Notes: generated by a model from the sequence alone, not told the origin. A DNA stretch of 64,000 nucleotides from Phoma sp. XZ068 (GCA_004835665.1 RBKR01000019.1:744001-808000), one strand, 5' to 3'; shown: positions 33,060 to 43,292, numbered from the stretch's first letter. Program-made: numbers and translations.

Positions 33060-35282
33060 TCATTCAATAGCATCGTGAGTCTCGTTGCCGAAAACGTTCA
33101 TCATCATCGGCAAGGTTGTATCGAAGTCCATGGAGAACAGGTCGCCTAGGTCCTGTGGCAAGGAGACTGTACCAGCATCCGGATTGGGCACGTCATCGTG
33201 GGCAAGGGCGCGCTCTGATACTGCAATATCCTGTTGCATGTCCTGTCGAAGATCCTCGAAGGAGAAAGGCATGTGGCTGTTCCGAGTACCGAACCAATCT
33301 ATGAACTCAGTATCGATCTGGCCAAAATGCTGCTGGCCTACGCCCATCTCAGCGTTACTACCGGCAGGTGTGGAGGACAGCTCCTGCGGTGGCGCGTCGA
33401 AGAGTGCAAGAGTCGCATTGCCCATTCTTTCGATGATGTCGTGGCAGCGTATAGAAAGTGGCCAGTATTCAGCCATGACCTGGAATAACGCAAGACATGA
33501 GGCGATGTTGGACTTGACAACAGTCTTCGTCGTGCTGCTTCTGATGTCGTGACTAACGTTTAGCGTGTATAGCATCGTAATACTAGCCATGAATAAGCCA
33601 TGGAGGGCAATCCAAGTGTACGTGATCTTGTTCTTCGCGTATAGTGTCGAGTATGAGCTGACCAAGCCGATAGCAGAATCTGCGCATGTTTGGAGAGCTG
33701 CAGCGTCAACTATTGGGCTGGCTGGTGAGGGACGGTATAGCAGGAGCAGTGCGTGCGAATAGGCGATCTGAAACCACTCGGTAGATTGGAACGTCGCCAT
33801 TGTTGACTGAGTGTAGCGCGGTGACCGTGATATCCATTCCTCCAGCCTTGCACGGAGATTTGCTTGGTGTAGTTGGGTACCCTCAGCTTGCGTACGAGTA
33901 GTATCGGCGGCGTAGAACAGGCATTGAATGTTGGACTGTAGCTGGCGGAGCTGAATGATGTGAATGAAAGTGGACATGTCAAGCGGATGATTTGGGGCGA
34001 TGGAACTCCCGAAGAGCGCGTCTCCTGTGAGTAAGTTGGCATCGGTGAGGTTTGATGGAAGCGGAATGTCAATATCTTCATCTCGAATCGCACAAGGACG
34101 TCCTAGGGTTATCGAGATGTTTCGGTCGAGTGCATATGCGCCCCAGAATACCCTCTTTCGCATCTCAGATTCGTACACCTCGAAGGTTGCTGGTTGCAGA
34201 CGATGAAGTCCCAGATCAACGGCGGTTCGTATTGCTTGACCTACAACAAGCCATGCATTCGCGCTTCGATGTTCATTGATGGCGAATTGTGCAATTAGGA
34301 GAAGGCCTTGCACCGTCTCAATGCTGTCGGCCTTCAAAAGACCATCCAGGTAGTGTGTGGTGGCATGCTGGAAAAAGTCAAGATGCTTGTCACCAATGCT
34401 TTTGTCTTGCCGCTTAAGATCGATGGCTCCTAATGCGAGGACCATCAGGGTGATGAATCGAGACACGTCACTTCCTTGAGTGGCAGATGCCATGACTGGC
34501 GCGAAGTGGTTATTCAAGAAGGCAGGCCAATGTAAGAACGGTAATGCAGGCCATCGACATGTGAAGTACGCATTTTGCAATCGATGAGCAAAGTCGAGGT
34601 CCGGATATTCAAAATGCGGCACAGGTAGGATGGTCTTTGATGCATTTTCTTCGGTGCGATCAGCGACTCGCAGTCGCAGGGCATCAGACGCTGGTCCTTG
34701 CTGACCTTTGTAGTCCGCTTGCAGAAGAACGCCTTGCACAATCTTGCCGAAGAAGAGTCCGCTCGAGTCGCCTACAAAACGTCGGCCTGAAGTGACATCT
34801 GAGGGCACAATGTTAACCTCTTCTGACAAGCTTCCAAATGGGCTAGCTGACGATGTATTGGCGGCGACATTGGGCGTTCCTCCCTCCAGACTTGGCGCAT
34901 GGGGTGTTCCTCCAGGCCCATTGCTACGACGAGCTTGATTTAACTCCTGTCTTAATTTGCTGTTCTCGAGCTCGCAGTCTTCCAAGCGTGCTCTGAGCCC
35001 CTGCAGCTGGGCTTCTATATCCTCCACGTGACCGCGTGGATATTGTCGGTGTGTGGTCCTGTCTAGGACCACGCATTCGGCACCTGCAGCAAGACATGTT
35101 GAGCACTCTGGAAGCTTTCTATCGCACTGGGCCGGATCAGCAGGGTGTAATGGATACATCCGGTATGCAAGTACCTTGTTCTTACGGCTTCGGCAGCGCT
35201 CGCAGGCAATTGAGACGCGTTGCAGCCCCGGTCTGTGCTTGCGTTTCACTGCGCCTGCCTCCGATGCTGAAGAAACATCCAT
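33060..35282 (-). CDS. Zn2Cys6 fungal-type transcription factor, probable cluster regulator
   Basis: Two exons (35282-35175, 35126-33060) with a 48-nt intron give 724 residues. The intron splits the DNA-binding domain. The joined motif is CERCRSRKNKC followed by DRKLPECSTCLAAGAEC, spacing CX2CX6CX6CX2CX6C, residues about 27-54. A basic linker and a short coiled coil (EDIEAQLQGLRARLEDCELE) suggest dimerisation. The middle region carries the fungal-specific transcription factor domain (RKRVFWGAYALDRNISITLG). The C-terminal tail is acidic. A dimer of this type could read the CGG-N6-CCG palindromes in each cluster promoter; one lies 88 bp upstream of its own ATG and a near-copy lies within its intron, so autoregulation is plausible. 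Confidence 0.9.
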   Translation of the reverse strand: MDVSSASEAGAVKRKHRPGLQRVSIACERCRSRKNKVLAYRMYPLHPADPAQCDRKLPECSTCLAAGAECVVLDRTTHRQYPRGHVEDIEAQLQGLRARLEDCELENSKLRQELNQARRSNGPGGTPHAPSLEGGTPNVAANTSSASPFGSLSEEVNIVPSDVTSGRRFVGDSSGLFFGKIVQGVLLQADYKGQQGPASDALRLRVADRTEENASKTILPVPHFEYPDLDFAHRLQNAYFTCRWPALPFLHWPAFLNNHFAPVMASATQGSDVSRFITLMVLALGAIDLKRQDKSIGDKHLDFFQHATTHYLDGLLKADSIETVQGLLLIAQFAINEHRSANAWLVVGQAIRTAVDLGLHRLQPATFEVYESEMRKRVFWGAYALDRNISITLGRPCAIRDEDIDIPLPSNLTDANLLTGDALFGSSIAPNHPLDMSTFIHIIQLRQLQSNIQCLFYAADTTRTQAEGTQLHQANLRARLEEWISRSPRYTQSTMATFQSTEWFQIAYSHALLLLYRPSPASPIVDAAALQTCADSAIGLVSSYSTLYAKNKITYTWIALHGLFMASITMLYTLNVSHDIRSSTTKTVVKSNIASCLALFQVMAEYWPLSIRCHDIIERMGNATLALFDAPPQELSSTPAGSNAEMGVGQQHFGQIDTEFIDWFGTRNSHMPFSFEDLRQDMQQDIAVSERALAHDDVPNPDAGTVSLPQDLGDLFSMDFDTTLPMMMNVFGNETHDAIE
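35151..35162. promoter_or_regulatory. Near-copy of the cluster palindrome inside the regulator intron
   Basis: TGGATACATCCG on the plus strand (CGGATGTATCCA on the coding strand) falls inside the 48-nt intron 35127-35174 of the Zn2Cys6 gene. One half-site is imperfect. It may be a functional intronic site or chance; its position within 130 bp of the start codon makes regulation possible. Confidence 0.4.
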
Positions 35283-35369
35283 AGATGGTCATATGTCAGA
35301 CAGACGCATCGAGCGTGTCCGCGTGGGCGCAATGTTGCTGACTTTGTCGAGACGAGTTGTGGTGACTGT

Positions 35370-35381
35370 CGGATGTATCCG
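35370..35381. promoter_or_regulatory. CGG-N6-CCG palindrome in the divergent regulator/aldolase promoter
   Basis: CGGATGTATCCG with both half-sites intact. It lies between the regulator (ATG at 35282, minus) and the RraA-like gene (ATG at 35536, plus), about 88 and 155 bp from the two starts. Confidence 0.7.
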
Positions 35382-35535
35382 CTTTCACAGGCTATGTCGT
35401 GAAGGGACTAGCGCGGTCTCCTCTGTGCTTTCCCCAAATTCCATTGTTGCTCCCGCCCAGCCAACATGCTTATTATTCCAAACTGACTTTGATCATTCGC
35501 GATTGATCTTACACGCTGGGCCAGTAACGCCTAAC

Positions 35536-36354
35536 ATGTCAGCACTCATCAAAGCTCTGCGACCGTTTGCAAGTTGCGATGTGAGTAAATCGCTATACTT
35601 CGACTTTCGAACATTATGACTGACAGAGCACTGACTACAGATCGGAGGTAAGCAAGGGGAACTGGGCGAGCTATTACGAGTTGCTGACTCCAGCCAGATG
35701 CACTTGTGAAACTCAAGTACCCTCTAGGCGGATATCTCGACGGCATTTCGATATGGAGCCCGGTACGGCAAGGTCACGGCGCAGCCCCCACAGTGATTGG
35801 AGAAGCAGTGACAGTGAAGATGGTTGATGCAAGAGACACATCTGCGCCGGCGCCAGCGAAACATTTCGCAGATTCTGCGGAAGCAGGGAAGATCATGTAC
35901 ATCCAGCAGCCCAAAGGATTGCAGTCAGCGTGTTTCGGAGGACTCATGGGTACGCGACTCAAGATGATTGGCGCGAGCGGTGTCGTCATTGATGGCCGTT
36001 TCCGCGACGTTCGAGAGATACAAGAGTTGGGCCTTCCGGTATGAAGCGTTGCATCTGTGAACGAGCAGCGCTAATCACTCGCAGCTGTTTGCACGAGGAA
36101 ACTCCATACTCGGTTCTAATACATTCACAAAAGCATCACAACTGAACGTGCCGTTGCAGTTTAGTGGAGATTTGTGGGTTCATCCAGGCGACATTCTCGT
36201 AGGTGACGAGGATGGAGTGGTTGTAGTTCCACCATCACTTGTAGACCAGGTTGCTGAGCTTTGTCAGGAGCGGAAGGAGATTGATGAGCGCACGTTGCAG
36301 GATCTCCAGGGTGGCGCAGAGATGGGACCGACAATCAAGAGGCACCGAAAGTAG
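35536..36354 (+). CDS. RraA-fold aldolase (LigK-like HMG/CHA aldolase)
   Basis: Four exons (35536-35580, 35641-35647, 35698-36038, 36085-36354) give 220 residues. Exon 2 is a 7-nt microexon (ATCGGAG); including it restores the conserved CDIGDALVKLK, without it the frame is lost. The metal/substrate motif GASGVVIDGRFRDVREI carries the Arg and Asp conserved in class II pyruvate aldolases of the RraA fold. HPGDILVGDEDGVVVVP is the other family hallmark. LigK and its relatives split 4-carboxy-4-hydroxy-2-oxoadipate to pyruvate and oxaloacetate, or 4-hydroxy-4-methyl-2-oxoglutarate to two pyruvates; some fungal members are oxaloacetate decarboxylases. It shares a divergent promoter with the regulator. 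Confidence 0.88.
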
Positions 36355-37429
36355 AGAATGTGTTCGATTGGAGCAGCTCAAGCTAGATAGTTGGATTCAC
36401 AAGGTTGTATTTGTCGATTCATTTACAGGCTGTGGCCTTGTCAGTCTCTGAGCAAAACTATTCGTCGCTACCTGCATTCCAAGTATTAATGTACAGTATA
36501 TAGAATACAATCAAATCAATGCATTCAGGCTGACTGTGGCGCAGCAACGCCACGATTATGTAACTGGCTGCAGCCGGTGGGCTACTGGACGCGCCCCACC
36601 CGACGCTTGCACCCCTGCTGCATGAGCGCACGAGGATCCCAGGCCTCAGGATGGAGCCGAGCGGATCAGCAGTGGATAGTCTCAGGGCGTTGCAGGCTGT
36701 CATTGGCACATGGCGTTTGATGGTCTGTGTTTGCAGCGGCGATGCGACCGTCATGGTGTAAGGCATGCGTGAGGAGGACGAAAATAAAGCGTGATAGGCA
36801 CTGCTGAAACTAGGAGGTCACTTGGACCATGGTCGTGTGTGCTGGTGGGGAGTATGTATGCTCTTTGAGCGGCGGTGCATTCCTCAGCTCTCTGGTTCTC
36901 GTCGCCTGGCGGCATTGAAGGTGGACGAATCTCAGTTTGATTGTGCCCCACGTAGCGAGATTCGACGGCCCTCGGATTGCTCAAAGGCATGGATGCGTCG
37001 CCCTCTCGTCTCAAGCATAGCCGTGGCACCAGTGGCGCCTGAAACCTCGCGCGAGCACAGCATTTGGCCATCTCGACGCCGTTCGCTGTCAGCACGCGCA
37101 TTGAGCCTCGACCTGCGCTGACTTGCAGCGCCTTGCAGCGTTCGTCCAGCGGAACCCGGCCGGCACCCGTCCACAACCTTCTTGAAATTGAAAGACCCCT
37201 GCCAAGTACCGGCAACCTAGCAGGCCGTTGCAACGCGACAGCGCAAAGCCTCCGCAATCACTTGTTTCGGTGTCGAGGACAGTCGAGGACAGGCACGTCC
37301 AAGCTCCGGTTTAAAGGCTGCAGGTCCCGCCGTTGAGGGGCGCGATCCGCACGCACTACTCCACGATAGACGCGCCCGGTGCGTGTGGCTTTGCTGAAGC
37401 CGAGATACGATAACGCGCCCGGCGTCGCC
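36355..37429. other. Intergenic region at the right border of the cluster
   Basis: About 1.07 kb without a supported gene. It contains the right copy of the flanking repeat (36528-36623) and, further right, the GC-rich promoter and leader of SKT5. Frames such as 36751-37257 on the minus strand look like chance. Confidence 0.45.
36528..36623 (+). repeat. Right copy of the cluster-flanking direct repeat
   Basis: Matches 22956-23048 in the same orientation over about 95 bp with several small gaps. It carries the GTGGCG/CGCCAC hairpin. This copy is richer in C and G at the variable positions. It begins about 170 bp after the stop of the aldolase gene, the last gene of the cluster. Confidence 0.6.
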
Positions 37430-40400
37430 ATGGCCTACCAGCAGCAGTACGACGGCCGCCCGCAGCCGCGCCAGCAGCAGCAGCAGCAGCAGCAGTACTA
37501 TGACCAGGGGCAGCAGTATGCAGGCTACGACGGCCAGTACGACCAGCAGTACTACGATTACGGCTACGATCAGCACGGATACGAGCACGGCTGGGACGAC
37601 GGCTACTACAACGACCCGCAGGCCGGATATGCAAATGCACCACAGCAGCAGCAATATGATGATAGAGGCGCATACGGGCGACAGCCCCAGCAGGCCCAAG
37701 GGCGCAGACCGCCGCCACAGCAGGGACAGGATCCCAGGCGGCCGACGGGGCGAGGACGCGGGCCACCGCCGAACATACAGCCAGCGCGGGGAGGTCTGAG
37801 ACCGCCAGGTGAGCTCTCGTCGACGACGCAGCCAGCAACAACACGCTGATTAATCAATGCAGGCTTGGACCGCTCCATCTTACAGCAGAAGTCGCCCAAG
37901 GCGATACCCCAGGACAACCCATTCCCCACCTTCCCTACCCAGAATGCGAAGCCGCCGCCGCCGAAGGACAGCCTGGACCAGGCCATGGCGCTGATGGAAA
38001 TCAACCCCACCAGGCCAGAGGAGCGGCAGCGGCGGCCCTCAGTGCGAGGCATGCATCCAGACGGCAGAGGCCCGGGCAGACCGCCGCCAAATGGCAGAGC
38101 AGACTCGGGGCAGTTCGAGGGCAACGCACCAGGCCAGCGCCGCCCACCACCGAACCGCATGCCGTCCGGGCACCGACCGCCGCCAATGGACATGAACGGC
38201 GGTAGAGGACCACCCCAGCCGCGACAGCAGGGTCCAAGATCGCCCTCGCAGCAGATGTTCGGCCCTGGGACGCAGCGCGCGGTGACGATGCCCCACAACA
38301 ACGACCAAGTCCAGCAGCAGTGGGTGGATCCTGGCGCCCTGGATAGCTACCACGGCCCCGAGTCACCGTCATACATCCCTCCCAGGCCTTCGACTGCTGG
38401 TGGCAACAGAGCAAACGGGCCTCCTCGACAACCACAGCAGCAGCCTCCAATGCCACGAATGCAAACGCAACAACAGCAGCATGTCACGCCCAGCCAGCAA
38501 CTGCCGTCGCCCGACGATCATGGTTCGACTCTGGACACCTTCTACGACGACTACTACGAACAGGGCAGCAACCGCAAAAGCATGGCCTCGACAATAAGCA
38601 TGCCTAATTTCGATGCGATGCCCGAGGCGAACCACGGACACAGGCGAGGTGACTCCATCGACGGCCATCTGTCGCCGACCAACTTTGCCGGGCCGCGACA
38701 CGATCCTCACGCCGGTCCCATGGGCGCGGCTCCAGCTCCAGATAACTTCCAGCAGCACTCACCGCGGAGTAGGTCGCAACCAGACCTGAATGCACAGTAC
38801 AATGGCACATACGAAATGGCCGCAGACGCTCCTCCCATGCCAGCGCCAGCGAGGGCAAACACAGGCTTCGCCGGGCCCGTTGGGTTGCCAAACGGACCGC
38901 GAGGACGAGGTCCACCTCCACGCGGTATGACTACCGACGGCATGCAAAGACCGCCGCCCAATCAAGGATATGGCTCCAATCAGCAACCGCCCTTCGACCC
39001 GCGGCAGGGAAGGGGACCACCGCCGTTCCAGAGGGGCTACTCTGATGAGTCTGCCTACTCTGAGCCACCACTAAATACCATGAGAAACGTTTCCTCGCCA
39101 ATGCAGGGCACACCTATGGCGAGACCTGGAACAACAGCACCCATTCCTGGACGCACCCCAAGCGATCCACTTGGTCGACGACCAGGAACTACTCAGCCAC
39201 AGATGAACCCAGATGCGCTCCCTGCCCATCCAGTCCCAATTCGAGCCGGGCTCGTGCAACCCCAACAGCCACCACAGCCACAACGCAAGCAGACCAACGC
39301 TCAGAGACCGCCTCCCATCCGGCAATACAACAGTGATCAGTCACGCAACAGCCTTGAAAGTCAACACTCGATTGCTCAACGATCTGTTCAACGAAGCGGC
39401 TCGGTGTCGCATCCTGTAACGTACGACGAACTGAACCGCCTACGCAAGACATGGAAGGACAACCCCACAGATGAGGCTACAGGACTGACATTGGCAAAGA
39501 AGTTGGTGGAGGCTGCAAGTGTGCTTGCTGACGAGAACGGGACAGCAGACAAGCGAGCGCGTGATAAGAACAAGGAGAAGTTCATCCTCGAGGCTCATAA
39601 GATCGTCAAGAAGCTGGCCCAACACCAATATGGCGAGGCCATGTTTTACCTTGCCGATGCGTACGGCCAAGGCCAACTGGGCTTGCAAGTTGACACCAAG
39701 GAAGCATTCACACTCTACCAGGGCGCCGCGAAAGCAGGTCATGCCGCGAGTGCCTACCGTACAGCCGTTTGCTGCGAGATGGGACACGAAGAAGGCGGTG
39801 GCACGAAGCGCGATCCACTCAAAGCAGTGCAATGGTACCGACGCGCCGCAGCTCTAGGCGACACCCCAGCACTCTACAAGATGGGCATGATCCTTCTCAA
39901 AGGTCTCCTGGGGCAGCAAAAGAACCAGGGCGAAGCTATCAACATGCTGCAACGAGCCGCCAACCAGGCCGACCGCGACAACCCGCATGCCCTTCACGAG
40001 CTAGCCCTTATCTACGAGCAGCCCGCCAACGGAAACGAGCGTGTCATCCAAGACGAAGCATATTCTCTCCAGCTCTTCATGCAAGCCGCAGACCTCGGCT
40101 ACAAATTCTCGCAGTTCAGACTCGGCCAGGCGTTCGAGTACGGCCTGCTCGGCTGCCCAATCACCCCGCGGACAAGTATCGGGTGGTACACGAAAGCCGC
40201 CGCTCAGGAAGAACACCAGAGCGAGCTCGCACTCTCAGGGTGGTACCTCACCGGCATCGAAGGCGTTCTGCAGCAAAGCGACACCGAAGCCTACCTCTGG
40301 GCGCGAAAAGCCGCATGCGCCGAACCACCCCTACCAAAGGCTCTCTTCGCCATGGGCTACTTCACCGAGGTGGGCATAGGCTGTCCCAAGAGCCTGGAGG

Positions 40401-40613
40401 AGGCGAAGAGGTGGTATGGCAGAGCAGCTGGTAAGTCAAGTTCATCCATACCCTATTGCAACACGGTAGCTAACAAGCACAGCGTACAAATTCCCCAAAG
40501 CGCAGGAACGTCTTGAGGAACTGAAGCGCGGTGGGTCCAAGGCCCAGATGAAGCGCGAGCGTCTTAGTAGGAGCAACCAGAAGCAGCAGGAGGAGAACTG
40601 CAGCGTCATGTAA
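37430..40613 (+). CDS. SKT5: Chitin synthase activator Skt5/Chs4-like Sel1-repeat protein
   Basis: Three exons (37430-37808, 37863-40430, 40483-40613) give 1025 residues. The first 600 or so residues are low-complexity Gln/Pro/Tyr/Gly-rich, including a CAG-encoded polyGln run near residue 15. Residues about 710-980 contain Sel1/TPR-like repeats (GEAMFYLADAYGQGQLGLQ, KAVQWYRRAAALGDTPALYK, EAKRWYGRAAG). The C-terminus ends NCSVM, a CaaX-type prenylation box, as in yeast Skt5, which is farnesylated. Skt5 binds and activates chitin synthase III at the plasma membrane; the lipid anchor would hold it there. The CaaX residues lie in the last small exon. A Chs5 homologue lies about 5 kb away. Confidence 0.9.
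37471..37497 (+). repeat. CAG trinucleotide run (polyGln) in SKT5
   Basis: About eight consecutive CAG codons in the first exon of SKT5 encode a Gln run. Such microsatellites often vary in length between strains. Confidence 0.7.
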
Positions 40614-40971
40614 AGTGGTTGCTGGTACATATACCCGGTGCATACTGGCTGATTGGCGTCTGGGCATTGGGTGTAGGATTAGCATAGGAGCGATCAATTG
40701 ATGATATTACCATGAGATCCGATGCCACTTGCGTTCTGGTGCTTAAACGCAACTGTATGGTAAGGTATTGTGGTCAGAGTGCTGATGAGTCAACAAATGC
40801 TCAGGGATAGTGGTAAACCGGTGATTTCGGAGAGCGTCATGGTCAGTGAAGATTGAGAACAACGACCATGAAATGGGCGAGTAGCCTATCCATGCGCTCA
40901 GCAAATATATGCTAATGTTGAACGTCTAAAAGTAATAATGGCATGACGTATTACATGTCATGCTGCAAGAT
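40614..40971. other. Convergent 3' intergenic region
   Basis: About 360 bp between the stops of SKT5 and the HET protein gene. It is AT-rich near 40880-40960, and nothing beyond probable 3' UTRs is seen. Confidence 0.4.
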
Positions 40972-43292
40972 TCACACCAGTGTGAACGTATCCGCATCAC
41001 CTTCGTCCCAATCAACTCCCTCACCACGCATCAACCCCAGTACGAACGCATCCCCAAACCACCGCCACTCATTACCATCTCCTACTCTTCTCATCACACA
41101 GGGGACATCAAGCCCATGCAAAATAGCAACCTTATCCCCTTCCCTCACCCCCTTCTGCACAAGCGCAAGATGTCCCGTATCCAAAACAACCAACCTTCGC
41201 CCATACATATGCAACGCCTTCCTACTAAGCCCACCACGAACACTCTGCTCCTCACCACCCCGCATCTCCATCCCCCCACGCACCCCATCCTCGCCACTCA
41301 GCCCAAACAAATCATACAGCAAGCTATACACCTCCGCCCCCTCCCTGCCCTCAACCTCCACCGGCGCCGTCCCATAAAAGTCCCTCTGATGGCAGAACAC
41401 CGTATCAATAACGTCTCTCACAAACGCCTCCACATACCCCTCTCCCCCACCCTTCCCATACACAGGCGCAACAACATCCCAGCACCGCCTGCACAACCCG
41501 CGTAAATCCAGCGCCGCAGCAGGATCAAAGTAGAATGCCTTCACGCTATCCGGCATAGCGGCTACTTCTACCGCCACACTCGCCACCGTCTTCCCTCTGA
41601 CATCCAGCGCGCGGTCGTCGGTGGGAAAAAGGGAGGGGATATGGGGTCGCGATCTGGAAGCGCAGTATTGGCCGCGGTTGGGCACGCATTCGATTAGTCC
41701 TGGGGATGTGCGCTGCCCTGAGGACAGGAATTGCGGGAACCAGGTTGAGGTGCAGTGTTCGTAGTATGTGAGGTAGCGTAGGCTGAGGCGCGATGATACC
41801 ATTAGCCGGGCGAAGTCGCGGAAGACTGTTTCGATGGGCTTGCGGTAGTCGACGAAGGAGGGGGGGAGGGGGAGGACGCGGAAAGTGACGTCTGGTCTGC
41901 GGGGGGAAGACGTGTTTGTAAGGGAAGTATCTTGGGGTCCGATATGACCAGTCTTGTGCTGTGCGGGAGGATGGACTTGACGGTCTGGTTGTAGCGAATT
42001 TGAGTATTCCAGCCCGATCAATCCGTAGATCTGGTCTCGTGGGTTTCGACACTGCTGTGTGGATACGATGAGAGGGAGCCAGGTTTGCAGCTCGACTAGT
42101 CCTGCTTGCGCCATGAGGTTTCTGCAGCGCGTGATTGTGCCGACGATCAGCCAGTTCAACTCTCGCGTTAGGATGTTCATTTCTACCATCATGCTTGTGG
42201 CACTCGTGGGGCGGTCCATGGTGTTTGCTTTCTCCACCAGCGTCTCCCATGGCTGACAGTCTTCGCCAACGAGAACGAGGATTCGTTTCGCGAGGACGAC
42301 TTCTTGGAAGGTCCAAAGGCGGAAGAACCACGGTCTTGCGAAGACGGACTTTTCTAGAACCCAGTTCAACAGACTCTGCCCGTTGATATCTGTATCCGGC
42401 GCTGGATGTTGCGGTAACTCTGCGTTGTCGAGACTGAAATCAGACTTTTGCCCCAGCCAAACCAGCACCTGTCTCGCAGACTTATAAATCTCCGTCATGA
42501 GCGAGACCTGCTGATTCCGCTCATTCACATCCTCCTGATTAATACAAATCTACAGTCAAAACCCCGCGTAAGTTACAATCCACATTTACCATCAAGGGAG
42601 CATCTGACCTGATCAATCCACAAATACCCCGGTCTATTCCCCAAGCTTTTTGTCGTCAAAATACTGAATAAACACGTCGCCAGATCCTCTGTGACGCGGA
42701 ACATCCGCTCAACTAGATCCGGACCCGTTCCCGTATCAAATAGTATCCCCGTGCAGAGACGCATATCGCCCCAGCAATAGCTCAGCGCATCGAATACCGG
42801 TGCGTCAGCTAGCGGTACAGTAACGAGTCTGAAACCCTGCAGTACATTCCCCTTGAAGTGGGCATTCCTGATATCAAGTAATCGAATGCATGTATCGTCG
42901 AGTTTCAAGCGGTGCAAGCCGCCGGGGAATACTTCTATACTGCATCAGAAAGCACGTGATTCTTGATTCAACTACCTACCGAGTTCGTAAGTGTCGGTGT
43001 CGCCGATGGGTCGCAGAACTTGCGTCCATTGCGGTTGCGTCACGAGTGTAGGTTCTTCGTCTGAGAGGTGTGGGTACGCAGACCAGTCGTTCCATTCGCC
43101 GTCAGAAGTGAGCTCGTGGAAGCGAGGGTGGCGGGCTGGGCTGGCTACGGCGTCGAGGATTGGGACCCAGGGAGCGAAGTCGTGGTTTTTGATTTCTGGA
43201 AGCATTGATATCTTGGGACCGGTGTAGTTGGTAGGTGGTTTGTACGAGGGGCTTAGGCGGAAATGGATGTAGGTAAGGCGTGCCGTTGACAT
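40972..43292 (-). CDS. Heterokaryon incompatibility (HET) domain protein
   Basis: Three exons (43292-42976, 42939-42609, 42549-40972) give 741 residues. HET hallmarks are clear: FDALSYCWGD, the exon-junction motif LWIDQICINQEDVNERNQQV, and RPWFFRLWTFQEVVLAKRIL. The N-terminal exon (about 105 residues, PWVPILDAVASPARHPRF) is not part of the HET domain, and the intron joining it is only 36 nt (GTAGTT...GCAG), unusually short. If that exon is wrong, the protein starts at 42917 and has 628 residues. The C-terminal half is typical of the variable part of HET proteins. HET proteins mediate allorecognition cell death; the partner locus is not evident here. Confidence 0.82.

Noticed and set aside
33510..33765. 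Plus-strand frames in the 3' half of the regulator gene, and similar frames at 33085-33552.
   Set aside because: Antisense shadows of the Zn2Cys6 gene, which has a continuous 689-codon second exon.
23282..36354. The cluster as an itaconate biosynthesis cluster.
   Set aside because: There is a PrpF/Adi1-like isomerase and a mitochondrial carrier, but no decarboxylase of the CadA or Tad1 type. The LigI- and RraA-like enzymes point to catabolism.
36751..37257. A 168-residue minus-strand frame upstream of SKT5.
   Set aside because: Composition is biased, with no domain, no neighbouring exon and overlap with the probable SKT5 promoter.
37217..38961. Several long minus-strand frames within SKT5.
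   Set aside because: They mirror the Gln/Pro/Gly-rich coding strand; the plus strand has clear Sel1 repeats, splice sites and a CaaX end.
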